A stretch of 64,000 nt of DNA, taken from assembly GCA_016720745.1 (NCBI GenBank), contig JADKKA010000019.1:823529-887528 (forward strand), in the 5' to 3' direction. The notes beneath the pieces are model-generated. The model ran no database searches and had not been told where the DNA came from. It saw only the letters and a list, made by a program, of their open reading frames with translations. This stretch comes from Chitinophagaceae bacterium (GTDB lineage: Bacteria > Bacteroidota > Bacteroidia > Chitinophagales > Chitinophagaceae). The translations under genes were made by a program, and so were the position numbers. Of this stretch, positions 17,433-26,723 are shown one piece after another; within the stretch, counting starts at the first letter, position 1, and each line of letters starts with the position of its first letter.

Positions 17433-18332
17433 ATTTCGTAACAAACCCCTTCGAGCGCCAGGCTGGTCTCGGGGAATACTTCCCTGGCTTCCTGTTCAAA
17501 TTCTTCCAGGGTATCATATTTGCTGCTGAAATGCCCGATCAGTAATTTTTTAACCCCGGCTTTAACGGCCATCTCCGCTGCCTGCTTACTGGTAGAATGA
17601 AAACGGGCTTCAGCCCTTTCCCGCAGATTATCCAGGTAAGTGGTCTCATGATAAATCATATCGAAACCTTCGATATGGGGAATCAGGGATTCATCATACC
17701 GGGTATCCGCACAAAAAGCATAACGCCGGCCGGGTTCGCCGGGAGCGGTTACCCATTCATTTTTAACCAGGCTGCCGTCTTTGCGGGTATAGTCTTCGCC
17801 GTTCTTGAGCCGGTCGTAAAAGGATTGGGGAATTTCAAATGATCTGGCTTGTTCAGGGAGTAGGGAGCGCGCCTTCTTTTTCTCCGTAAAACTAAAGCCA
17901 TAGCATTCAATCCGGTGATTGGTCCGGAAGCATTTAACCGTCAGTTTATCGGTATCGACCAGGGTGGCAGGTCCGGTAATGGTATGTAATTGTAAAGGGA
18001 AACAAAGCTGGGTATCGGCCACTTTGAGTTGCAACTCGATGATTTCTTTCAAGGGCGAAGGACCAAATACATGCATTTCCTGCTGGTGACTTAACAAGCC
18101 AAGGGTGTTCAGCAGGCCGATCAATCCAAAATAGTGATCACCGTGCAGGTGGGAGATAAAAATATGTGAGATCTTGCTCCGGCGAATCTTGTAATTGATC
18201 AATTGGATCTGGGTTCCTTCTCCACAATCGACGAGGTAGTTCTGGCCATCGAGGGTGACTACCTGACTGGTGGGATGACGGTCAAAGGCCGGGTACAGCA
18301 GAATTATTACCAAGAATTGTGACTGAAAACAT
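17429..18332 (-). CDS. rnz: Ribonuclease Z, with a 1-nt frameshift near the N-terminus
   Basis: A metallo-beta-lactamase-fold tRNA 3'-processing endonuclease. The main frame (from about 18290 to the stop) carries LVDCGEGTQIQL, the zinc motif SHLHGDHYFGL, FCADTRYDESLIPHI and LLIGHFSSKY. The family N-terminus MFSVTILGNNSAVP is encoded from the ATG at 18332, but in another frame. It joins the rest (AFDRHPTSQVV) only if one base is removed from the GGCCGGG run at 18287-18293. Without that, translation would need a TTG at 18313 and would lose the first strand. A sequencing error or a real mutation are both possible. It is next to a STAS gene on the same strand. Confidence 0.85.
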
Positions 18333-18379
18333 CAGGTGCCGGGTTTTGGTGTGGTCGCTCAGACAGAACAAAACTAAGA

Positions 18380-18802
18380 CTAAACCGGGTTCTCATTCGC
18401 TGCATCTTCGTCGCCGAACATTTCTCTTTCCATTTCCTCCATTTGCACAATATCCCAGGCTTCGGATTCGGTCGGGGTTACATTCATTAACTCGAGCAAT
18501 TCCTGCTGGTCCAGGTAGTCCTCCACGGCCTGTTGCAATTCACAAATCACAAAAGAAGCCCCGCTTTCGTAGAATTGCTGCTGGATTTCCACCAGTTTTT
18601 CAGCGGCCGCCTGTTCTACCGTGCCGACCTCACCCAACCGGAGCACCAGGTTCCTGACCTCATTTCCAGCCGGCCGGGCGTCATTTTGCAGGTAGGAAAG
18701 CAGGTATTCCGCCATTTCCCCTGTCATACTAGCAGATAAAACAGGTTCTGACAGTGTTACAACATGGAATTTTTCTTTGGTATCAGATTTGACATTTATC
18801 AT
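18380..18802 (-). CDS. STAS-domain protein (anti-sigma-factor-antagonist-like)
   Basis: A 140-residue protein with a STAS-like fold pattern: NLVLRLGEVGTVEQAAAEKLVEI and ASFVICELQQAVEDYL, followed by LELMNVTPTESEAWDIV. Such domains bind partner switches or nucleotides. The conserved Asp-Ser phosphorylation site of SpoIIAA-type proteins is not obvious, so it may not be phospho-regulated. The acidic tail (EEMEREMFGDEDAANENPV) is unusual. It lies 47 nt upstream of rnz in the same direction and may be co-transcribed. Confidence 0.75.
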   Translation of the reverse strand: MINVKSDTKEKFHVVTLSEPVLSASMTGEMAEYLLSYLQNDARPAGNEVRNLVLRLGEVGTVEQAAAEKLVEIQQQFYESGASFVICELQQAVEDYLDQQELLELMNVTPTESEAWDIVQMEEMEREMFGDEDAANENPV

Positions 18803-18972
18803 TTGTAGTGGGTTTCAGCATTTAACAACCCCGGGGGAGGCTGCCGCTAAAATGGAAAGCTGTTAAAACTGTCAGGTAAAAACAACTTAACTTATCAACA
18901 TTCCGTTTATAATAACGGGCAAACCCGAACCGATTTTATTTGTTAATATTGTAGCACAACCAATTATCTTCA

Positions 18973-19884
18973 ATGGATAACAATTTTTCAGCACAGGTTA
19001 AAGAGATTATTTCTTTTAGTCGGGAGGAAGCACTCCGGCTGGGAAATGATTTTATTGGCACCGAACACCTCCTGCTCGGACTGATCAGAGAGGGTGATAA
19101 TACTGCCGTCAAGATCCTCAAAAGTTTCAATGTAGACCTTTACGAACTTCGAAAGGAGATTGAACTGGCCGTGAAAGACAAGACTGGTAAGAATATTGCC
19201 AATATCAATAGCTTGCCTTTGACCAAGCAGGCAGAGAAAGTAATACGTGTAACCGTACTGGAGGCCAAGGCCCTGAAAAGTACCACGGTGGAAACGGAAC
19301 ACCTGATGTTGTCGATCCTCAAAAACAAGGAGAATATTGCCACGCAGATACTGAATCAGTTTGATGTGGATTATGACCTCTTCCGTCAGGAACTGGGTAT
19401 TGTAAAATCCAATGATCCCCGGGCTGAATTCCAGGATGAGAATGAAGATGATTTTGATGAAGAGAAGAAATTTTCTCAGTCTAAAGGCAGTGCCAAACAA
19501 GGGGCTTCAAAAAGCAAAACGCCTGTGCTTGATAATTTCGGTCGTGATATCACCAAGATGGCTGAACTGGGGGCACTGGATCCCATTGTGGGCCGGGAAT
19601 CTGAAATTGAAAGAGTTTCTCAGATTCTTTCCCGCCGTAAAAAGAATAACCCGATCCTGATCGGTGAACCCGGTGTGGGTAAAACCGCCATTGTGGAAGG
19701 TCTGGCTCTCCGGATTGTACAAAGAAAAGTATCCCGTGTTTTATTTGATAAGCGGGTGATCTCGCTGGACCTGGCAGCCCTGGTTGCCGGTAGTTGCAAT
19801 GTATTGGTGCCTCCACCCTTGATGAATACAGGATGTACATTGAAAAAGATGGTGCCCTGGATCGTCGTTTTCAGAAAGTGGTGA
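18973..19884 (+). pseudogene. clpC: ClpC ATPase, N-terminal fragment
   Basis: This is the first part of the AAA+ unfoldase that feeds ClpP. It has the double Clp_N domain (about residues 1-145, FSREEALRLGNDFIGTEHLL and LTKQAEKVIRVTVLEAKAL), the D1 entry MAELGALDPIVGRESEIERV, and Walker A GEPGVGKTAIVEG near residue 233. After LDLAALVAG (residue 273) the frame leaves the family and ends in about 30 unrelated residues. The next conserved family sequence appears in another frame right at this point. The expected pore loop and Walker B region of D1 is missing. Confidence 0.85.
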
Positions 19885-21329
19885 TTGATCCGCCCAGTGT
19901 GGAGGATACCATCAAGATCCTCAACAATATCAAATCCAAGTACGAGGATTACCATAATGTCAACTACGATGATGAAGCGATTGATGCCTGTGTGAAACTG
20001 AGTGATCGTTATGTTACTGACCGCCTGCTTCCGGATAAAGCCATTGATGTAATGGATGAAGTAGGAGCGAGAGTGCACCTGAAGAATATCAATGTGCCGC
20101 AAACTATTGTGGATCTGGAGCAGAAGATTGAAGATGTGAAGAATGAAAAGAATAAAGTGGTGAAGAGCCAGAAATTCGAAGAGGCAGCTTCCCTGCGGGA
20201 TACGGAGAAAAGATTGCAGGAAGAACTGGAAAAAGCCAAATCCGACTGGGAAGAAGAAAGCAAACACAAAAGATTCCCGATCGGGGAAGAAGATATTGCA
20301 GAAGTGGTGAGCATGATGACCGGTATTCCTGTGAAAAGAATGGTACAGGCTGAAACCGATAAACTGCGCCGCATGGCAGAAGAAATGCGCGGCATGGTGG
20401 TAGGTCAGGATGAAGCGATTCAGAAAGTGGTAAAAGCCATTCAGCGGAACAGGGTAGGTTTAAAAGATCCGAAAAAGCCGATTGGTACTTTTATTTTCCT
20501 CGGACCTACCGGGGTGGGTAAAACCGAACTGGCCCGTGCACTGTCACGCCATATGTTTGATTCCGAAGACTCCCTGGTGAGGATTGATATGAGTGAATAC
20601 ATGGAGAAATTCACCGTGAGCAGACTGATCGGAGCGCCTCCCGGTTATGTGGGGTATGAAGAAGGTGGTCAGCTGACCGAGCGGGTTCGCCGCAAACCAT
20701 ATAGTGTGATCCTGCTGGATGAGATTGAAAAAGCACACCCTGATATTTATAATATCCTGTTGCAGGTACTGGATGATGGGCAATTAACGGATGGACTGGG
20801 TAGAAAAGTAGATTTCAAGAATACCCTGATCATCATGACTTCCAATATCGGTGTCAGGCAGCTGAAGGATTTTGGAACAGGGGTTGGGTTTACCACCAGC
20901 TCTAAAATGGAAAACGAGGATGAAGCTAATAAGGCAGTCATTGAAAAAGCGCTGAAGAAAACCTTCTCTCCCGAATTCCTGAACAGGATTGATGATGTGG
21001 TGATCTTCAATAGTCTTTCCAAAGATCATATTTTCAGCATCATTGATATCCTGATGAAAGGGGTAATGAAAAGGCTGGCCAATCTGGGCTTTAGTCTGGA
21101 ATTAACCGAAGATGCCAAGACCTTCCTCGCCGATAAAGGATATGATCAGCAGTTTGGTGCCAGACCTTTACACCGGGCCATCCAGAAATACCTGGAAGAT
21201 CCGCTGGCGGAAGAAATCCTGAACCTGAATGTAAAAGCAGGGGATGTGCTGATCGCAGATGCTGATACAGAGAATGGAAAACTCAAATTCTCGTTCAAAG
21301 CAAAATCAGAGGAGCCGACCAAGGCTTAA
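19794..21329 (+). pseudogene. clpC: ClpC ATPase, C-terminal fragment
   Basis: The rest of ClpC, in the frame shifted from the N-part. It resumes at QCIGASTLDEYRMYIEKD and includes the UVR-like middle region (KSQKFEEAASLRDTEKRL). The D2 module has Walker A GPTGVGKTELARAL, Walker B ILLDEIEKAHPD and sensor region IIMTSNIG, and the ClpB-type C-domain with FGARPLHRAIQKYLEDPLAE follows. The nominal TTG start is only the deletion junction. About 75 residues between VAG and QCIGAST are absent, and the loss is not a multiple of three. Either the strain lacks full ClpC or the assembly collapsed here. Confidence 0.85.
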
Positions 21330-21350
21330 GACAGATATTTAACACAGGAG

Positions 21351-21381
21351 AGGAGCAGCTGAAGAGTTGCTCCTTTTTTTT
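21351..21381 (+). terminator. clpC terminator
   Basis: AGGAGCAGCT and AGTTGCTCCT form a 10-bp stem with GAAG loop, followed by a run of T residues. Confidence 0.88.
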
Positions 21382-21399
21382 GTAAAAAAATAACAAGAT

Positions 21400-21975
21400 A
21401 CAATAAGCAAAAAAAGATACAAGATACAAGAGACAAATAAGCACCGAAATAGAAAATTAAAAAGGTGTCCCAGAGTTAATGGTTTCTTTTTGCTAGGCGA
21501 TTGCGTGAAAAAAGAAACAAGATACAAGAGACAAATAAGCACCGAAATAGAAAATTAAAGGTGTCCCAGAGTTAATGGTTCCTTTTTGCTAGGCGATTGC
21601 GTGAAAAACAGATACAAGAGCAAATAGAAAATTAAAAAGGTGTCCCAGAGTTAATGGTTTCTTTTTGCTAGGCGATTGCGTGAAAAAAGAAACAAGAGAC
21701 AAGAAACAAATAAGCACCGAAATGAAAAATTAAAGGGTACCCGAGAGTTACTGGTTTCTTTTTACTACGCAATTGCGTAAAAATCAAAAGCCTTGTAAAA
21801 GCGGAGGCCCTTTAATTTCTGATTTTTAGTTTATTTGGTTCTTGTGTCTTGTATCTTGAATTTTTTTTACTACGCAATTGCGTAAAAATCAAAAGCCTTG
21901 TAAATACGGAGACCCTTTAATTTCTGATTTTTAATTTATTTGGTTCTTGTATCTTGTTTCTTTGTTTTTTAGATA
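21400..21975. repeat. Direct and inverted repeats between clpC and cmk
   Basis: No gene is seen. Three direct copies contain the phrases AAGGTGTCCCAGAGTTAATGG and CTAGGCGATTGCGTG (around 21462-21508, 21557-21604 and 21635-21684), with a fourth diverged copy near 21730-21780. The right half (21781-21975) holds two direct copies with AAAAGCCTTGTAAA and CCCTTTAATTTCTG. These are an inverted match of the left phrases AATTAAAGGG and AAACAAGATACAAG. The centre carries the palindrome TACGCAATTGCGTA twice. The block could fold into long hairpins. Confidence 0.75.
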
Positions 21976-22031
21976 ATATCCCAATATCTACGCCCCCGCT
22001 TCAACTGAATACTTAATTTTGTCCCTGAATC

Positions 22032-22727
22032 ATGTCAAGGAAAATCATCATAACCATCGATGGCTGGAGCAGTTGCGGCAAAAGCACACTGGCTAAGCAA
22101 CTGGCCAGGGAGCTGGGTTATGTATATGTTGACAGTGGTGCTATGTACCGGGCTATCACGCTTTACTTTTTGCGGAATCATATTGACTGGACAGAAAAGG
22201 AAGAAGTAATGCAGGCCCTGAAGGATATCAACCTGGAGTTTGTATTCAATAGCTCCAAGAATGTGAGTGAGATTTATTTGAATGATGAGAATGTGGAGTA
22301 TGTGATCCGTGACCTGGTGGTGGCTGAAAAAGTAAGTGATATTGCTGCCATCAAAGAAGTGCGGGATTTTGCGGTTGCCCAGCAGCAGAAAATGGGGGCG
22401 AAGAAAGGAATTGTTATGGATGGAAGGGATATTGGGACCGTAGTATTCCCTAAAGCCGAGCTGAAAATATTCATGACCGCAGATAACGGCATTCGGGTAG
22501 AAAGGCGGTTCCGTGAGTTATTTGATAAAAACCCAAATGTCAGTATTGAAGAAGTAAAGAATAACCTGGAAATGCGGGATTATATTGATTCTCACCGGGA
22601 GGTTAGCCCCCTTAGGCAGGCAGATGATGCACTGGTATTAGATAATACCCATCTCAATGAAAAAGAGCAGTTTGAAAAAGCCTTAAACTGGGTGAAACTG
22701 AAATTGTCAGAAAAAAAAATCGGTTAA
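22032..22727 (+). CDS. cmk: (d)CMP kinase
   Basis: A 231-residue cytidylate kinase that makes (d)CDP for nucleic acid and CDP-lipid synthesis. The P-loop is DGWSSCGKSTLAKQLA, followed by YVDSGAMYRAITLYFL. The NMP-binding insert is shorter than in the E. coli type. DGRDIGTVVFPKAELKIFMTA and ERRFRELFDKNP, then MRDYIDSHREVSPL, complete the family pattern. The upstream repeat block separates it from clpC. Confidence 0.94.
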   Translation: MSRKIIITIDGWSSCGKSTLAKQLARELGYVYVDSGAMYRAITLYFLRNHIDWTEKEEVMQALKDINLEFVFNSSKNVSEIYLNDENVEYVIRDLVVAEKVSDIAAIKEVRDFAVAQQQKMGAKKGIVMDGRDIGTVVFPKAELKIFMTADNGIRVERRFRELFDKNPNVSIEEVKNNLEMRDYIDSHREVSPLRQADDALVLDNTHLNEKEQFEKALNWVKLKLSEKKIG

Positions 22728-23027
22728 AGCTTGCATATCCGAAAAACACGAAGTAATTTTACAGCCGCTAGAATAATCCGTACCAGTACTCCTCCGTTAA
22801 AGCCACTTTTCAATCCAACTATTTTTCTATGTAAGGAACTGCCTCAGGGCTCTTGCAGACCTGTATGTATTATCCAATCCCTCTGTATCCACCAACTGAT
22901 TCCATTCTATCCTCAAAGCCCGAAATTCAATCCTTTCTGATGACCTGTTCCAGTAACTGTGATCACCGTTAACGCGGATGAATCAACTCGTCATATTCTT
23001 AAACATTGAATTTTTAAAACTTTGAGC
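22728..23027. other. Intergenic, no convincing gene
   Basis: The spacer before the T9SS protein. An ORF of 69 codons here has no recognisable features and atypical composition. The last 35 nt (ttgaatttttaaaactttg) may hold a weak Bacteroidota promoter. Confidence 0.4.
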
Positions 23028-25163
23028 ATGAAAAAGAACATTTTTACTATTATCACATTATTTGGACTGCTGTTTTCCGGCAATCTGATTGCCCAGACTC
23101 TTACAGCATCACCTTCCACGATTGTACAACCCAGTTCTGGTACTGTATCTGTTACCCTGACCCGTTCCGGTTCCTGGGGTTCTTCAGGAAGCTATAGTCT
23201 TACTACCAGTTCTGCTACTGGTATCAGTACGCCTGCATCATTTCCATTTAACTGGGGAACTGGTACCACAGCTACTATTACTTTTACCACCAGCGCCATA
23301 GGAACTTACACCTTTACCCTGACAAGGAATGGAGTGTCACAACAAGCAACAGTTGTTGTGGAAGCACCCGCACCGATCGGTTGTAATGGTCAGTATTATG
23401 TAAGTTATGGTTCAGCCAATGGGGCCAGTTCTACGACTTCCATGGTTAAACTTGGTTTTGCCGGAAGCACCATTACTTCTAATCCTTTTGCTACCAGCCC
23501 TACCGGAATAGGTTTCAATGCGATCGGTATCAGTCCGGTTGATGGATTCCTGTATGGTGTTCGTTATGCTCCTTTACAACTGGTCAGGGTAAGTGCCAAT
23601 ACAACCAGTAATGTAACTGCAATAGGTAATGTAACGGGCACGAGCATTACCAGCTCTGATAATGCTTATGCCGGTTGCTTTGATGCAAATGGTGATTTCT
23701 ATTTTATGACAGAGGATAATAATTTTTACAGGATTTCTGGTATCAATTATCCGGCTGCCCCCTTGACTGCTACCCTTATAGGTTCTGTAAGTCCGGCCAG
23801 CGGATTTTTTGTGGATTTGGCAGTTGACCCTACTAATGGTGACCTGTACGGTGTGGCCGGAGTTGGAGCTTCCAATAAAAATTTATATAAGGTTAATAAA
23901 ACCAACGGTACCCTGACTTTGGTTGGTACCTACAGCGGATCTCAGTATATCGCTGCCCTGTTCTTCAATGAAACCGGAACCCTTTATGGATACCGTCAGG
24001 ATGGTACTTATCAGCAAGTTGATAAAACCAATGCTACTCAGGTTCAGGTAGGTACAGCTCCTAATTACACCTATGCCGATGGTTGCAGCTGCAGCTTTGG
24101 CCGGGTATTTCATGATCTGGACTTTACCGCTAACCCCGGTAACCAGCTTTGCCCGACAATCGCAAACCCGAACCCAACATTCCCACTGGTAGTTACTGTA
24201 ACCAATCAGTCAAACAGTCAGAAAACAGGATTGACCTATACCCTGAATATCAGTGATATTAAAAAGCGTTTCCGCTTTACTGAATCTGCAGCTACGATCA
24301 AGACAAATCTGATTGCTGCGGGATTAGCTACTGCCGGTTCAACTGTTACCCTTTCAACTGAAGCTCCGGCTACAGGAACCAACTACAACAAAATTGTAGT
24401 AACTGGTTTCCAAACCGGTGGCGTAAATGCCGTGAATAACTTCACTGTTCAGGTTCAGTTGTACACACTTGGTGGTGTTTATGATCCCGTTCCCCTGCAA
24501 TCTGTAATTTCTGGTCTGCCAGCCATTATCGGAAGCGTAGATCTCTCAAACGACCCCGGTACTATTGCTCCGGATGATGCAACTGTGGTTGCTTTCTGCC
24601 CTGGTATCACCCTGCCAGTTGAATTCAAATCTTTCACAGCCGTAAGAAACCGTTCTAACGTATTACTGACCTGGGAAACTTCTATGGAAAAGAATAACAG
24701 CGGTTTTGCAGTAGAAAGAAATATCAATGGCAGCTGGCAGCAGATTGCCTGGGTTCCTTCACAGGCAATGGGCGGAAACAGCGATGCTCCCCTGGTGTAC
24801 ACTTTGACCGATCTGAACAATGTAAAAGGAGTAAGTCAGTATCGTATCCGCCAGGTAGATTTCGACAGCAAGTCTAAATTCTCTGAAGTACGTTCCGTAC
24901 GCGGTGAAGGTCAACTGGGACAAACCATTGTTTACCCGAACCCGACAACCAACGGTAAAGTAAATATCATTTTTGAAGACGGATCAGTTAAAAGAGATAT
25001 TGCCGTATTCGACATGAGTGGACGCGAGATTCAACAGATGAAAGCAGTTACGACGAACAATATTACAATCGAGAACCTGAACCCGGGAATGTACATGGTA
25101 CGGATCATTTCTGTAGAAACCGGTGAGCAGGTGGTGGAGAAAGTAGTGGTGAATAAACGCTAA
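23028..25163 (+). CDS. Secreted protein with type IX sorting domain
   Basis: A 711-residue exported protein. The signal peptide (IFTIITLFGLLFSGNLIAQ) is followed by a Ser/Thr/Gly-rich Ig-like region. A DUF6923-like repeat region follows, with a beta-propeller pattern such as SPVDGFLYGVRYAPLQLVRV and DPTNGDLYGVAGVG. The last 80 residues, from IVYPNPTTNGKVNIIFEDG to GMYMVRIISVETGEQVVEKV, are a type A T9SS C-terminal sorting domain. This predicts export across the outer membrane and attachment or release. The ligand or substrate is unknown. An in-frame TTG 6 nt upstream is less likely as start. Confidence 0.9.
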   Translation: MKKNIFTIITLFGLLFSGNLIAQTLTASPSTIVQPSSGTVSVTLTRSGSWGSSGSYSLTTSSATGISTPASFPFNWGTGTTATITFTTSAIGTYTFTLTRNGVSQQATVVVEAPAPIGCNGQYYVSYGSANGASSTTSMVKLGFAGSTITSNPFATSPTGIGFNAIGISPVDGFLYGVRYAPLQLVRVSANTTSNVTAIGNVTGTSITSSDNAYAGCFDANGDFYFMTEDNNFYRISGINYPAAPLTATLIGSVSPASGFFVDLAVDPTNGDLYGVAGVGASNKNLYKVNKTNGTLTLVGTYSGSQYIAALFFNETGTLYGYRQDGTYQQVDKTNATQVQVGTAPNYTYADGCSCSFGRVFHDLDFTANPGNQLCPTIANPNPTFPLVVTVTNQSNSQKTGLTYTLNISDIKKRFRFTESAATIKTNLIAAGLATAGSTVTLSTEAPATGTNYNKIVVTGFQTGGVNAVNNFTVQVQLYTLGGVYDPVPLQSVISGLPAIIGSVDLSNDPGTIAPDDATVVAFCPGITLPVEFKSFTAVRNRSNVLLTWETSMEKNNSGFAVERNINGSWQQIAWVPSQAMGGNSDAPLVYTLTDLNNVKGVSQYRIRQVDFDSKSKFSEVRSVRGEGQLGQTIVYPNPTTNGKVNIIFEDGSVKRDIAVFDMSGREIQQMKAVTTNNITIENLNPGMYMVRIISVETGEQVVEKVVVNKR

Positions 25164-25188
25164 ATGCTCAGGGTTTTTTAAATCCTAC

Positions 25189-25219
25189 GGGGATGGCCTT
25201 TTGGTCGTCCCCTTTTTTT
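25189..25219 (+). terminator. Terminator of the T9SS protein gene
   Basis: GGGGATGGCC and GGTCGTCCCC form a 10-bp stem with G-T pairs around TTTT, followed by seven T residues. Confidence 0.88.
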
Positions 25220-25220
25220 G

Positions 25221-25280
25221 CAGTCTGTTCAGTCGGTCAGTCGATCAGTTTGTCAGTCGATCAGTTTATCAGTCTGTCAG
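25221..25280. repeat. CAGTCGATCAGT-type repeat run, left flank
   Basis: Irregular tandem 8-12 nt units (CAGTCGGTCAGT, CAGTTTGTCAGT). The complementary run is at 25839-25920, so the pair forms a long imperfect inverted repeat around the four-helix-bundle gene. Confidence 0.75.
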
Positions 25281-25426
25281 GTATAAAAATCACCATGTAG
25301 ACGTTTTTAAAACTGGTAGCAGCGTTGAAATAACCAGGAATTTATTGGAAAAAAAGGGCAAGAGGCTGGCGAAATACACATATAGTTTATTGCAGAAGAA
25401 GATAGCTTGTGAAAAAAATCGCAGCT

Positions 25427-25789
25427 ATGTATAGTTTTAAAGATTTACAGGTTTATCAAAAAGCCTTTCAATTGGCAATAGAAATTTTCAAAATTTCCGG
25501 CACTTTTCCAAAAGAAGAAAAATACAGTTTAACGGACCAGATCAGAAGATGTTCCAGATCGGTCTGTGCAAATTTTGCTGAAGCTTATCGTCGAAGGAGG
25601 TATCCGTCTTATTTTATCAGTAGACTATCTGATGCAGATGCCGAAAACGCAGAAACAGAAGTCTGGCTCGATTTTGCTTTGGCACTAGGTTATATCACTC
25701 CGGATGATCATACCCGATTAGTAAGTTTGAAGATCGAAATAGGTAAGTTACTGGGTGATGTCATAAAAAACCCGGCGAAGTACAAGTAG
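25427..25789 (+). CDS. Four-helix-bundle protein (23S rRNA IVS-encoded family)
   Basis: A 120-residue protein of the family first seen in 23S rRNA intervening sequences. The start MYSFKDLQVYQKAFQLAIEI, the middle YSLTDQIRRCSRSVCANFAEAYRR and the end AETEVWLDFALALGYIT follow the family closely. Members form small helical bundles; their biochemical role is unknown. A GTG 18 nt upstream is in frame, but the ATG fits the family. It is isolated and flanked by inverted simple repeats, which suggests a mobile or rearranging unit. Confidence 0.9.
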   Translation: MYSFKDLQVYQKAFQLAIEIFKISGTFPKEEKYSLTDQIRRCSRSVCANFAEAYRRRRYPSYFISRLSDADAENAETEVWLDFALALGYITPDDHTRLVSLKIEIGKLLGDVIKNPAKYK

Positions 25790-25838
25790 CCCTTTATACA
25801 GGCAATATTTATCACCTCAAATACAAAGGACTATTGCA

Positions 25839-25920
25839 CTGACAGTCTGATCGACTGACAGACTGATAGACTGATCGACTGACAGACTGATAGACTGATA
25901 AACTGACCGACTGACGAACT
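25839..25920. repeat. ACTGATCGACTG-type repeat run, right flank
   Basis: Tandem units such as GACTGATAGACTGATC, complementary to the run at 25221-25280. They stop directly at the 3' end of the FKBP gene. Confidence 0.75.
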
Positions 25921-25922
25921 GC

Positions 25923-26633
25923 CTATTGCCCTTTCTTCACCTCCAACAACTCTATTTCAAAAAGGAGTGTTGAGCCACCCGGAATCGGGCCGTAGTCAAA
26001 AGCACCATAACCAAGATTGTGCGGGATAACAAATTTGTATTTAGAACCAGCCGGCATCAATTGAAGACCTTCTGTCCATCCGGGGATGACCCCAGTAAGC
26101 GCAAAAGTAATGGGCTCTCCACGGTCATAAGAGTTATCGAATGGGGTACCATTAAGCAATGTTCCTCTGTAATGACAGGTAACACTGTCTTTTGTGGTAG
26201 GTTTTTCACCAGCACCCTGTATCAGTACTTCATACTGTAAACCGCTGGGCGTTGTTTTAACTTCAGGCCTGGTTTTATTTTTAGCACAAAATGCTATACC
26301 GGAATCAATCCTGGGTTTGGATTTTTCTTCCTGCACTCTGGACATATAATTATTCATTACATTATTGGCCACTGTTTCATCGAAAATGGTCTTCTTGCCA
26401 CCCATCACATCATTGATACCCTGGGTAACAAGGGCTGCTTTAATATTTTTGATACCCTGTTGCTTGTAAAAATTAGCCACACTGAGTCCGATCGCATAAC
26501 TGGCAGAATCGGTCATATTCTTCAGCAAGGGTGCTGCCGGTTTAGGGGTGGGCTTTGGGGTCGGTTTTCCGGGTTGGGCTATTGCGACCGTCATAGCGGC
26601 CATTCCAAAACACAATAAGGTTGTTTTTTTCAT
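25923..26633 (-). CDS. FKBP-type peptidyl-prolyl cis-trans isomerase, exported
   Basis: A 236-residue Mip/FkpA-like isomerase. An N-terminal signal (LLCFGMAAMTVAIAQ) and a proline-rich linker with repeated KPTPKP precede the helical dimerisation domain (SYAIGLSVANFYKQQGIKNI). The FKBP domain starts near residue 125 with TPSGLQYEVLIQGAGEKP. It continues VTCHYRGTLLNGTPFDNSYD and GVIPGWTEGLQLMPAGSKYK, ending LLFEIELLEV. It should catalyse proline isomerisation and folding in the periplasm. Confidence 0.93.
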   Translation of the reverse strand: MKKTTLLCFGMAAMTVAIAQPGKPTPKPTPKPAAPLLKNMTDSASYAIGLSVANFYKQQGIKNIKAALVTQGINDVMGGKKTIFDETVANNVMNNYMSRVQEEKSKPRIDSGIAFCAKNKTRPEVKTTPSGLQYEVLIQGAGEKPTTKDSVTCHYRGTLLNGTPFDNSYDRGEPITFALTGVIPGWTEGLQLMPAGSKYKFVIPHNLGYGAFDYGPIPGGSTLLFEIELLEVKKGQ

Positions 26634-26723
26634 TTGATCTTTTGATTATTGTCGCCAAAAATACAGGAAGCTGTCTGAAAATGATGCCCAACAAATGCTA
26701 ATTTTCAGGCTCAAACCCGGAAT

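Noticed and set aside
22731..22940. 69-codon ORF after cmk
   Set aside because: No start context, odd composition and no family resemblance.
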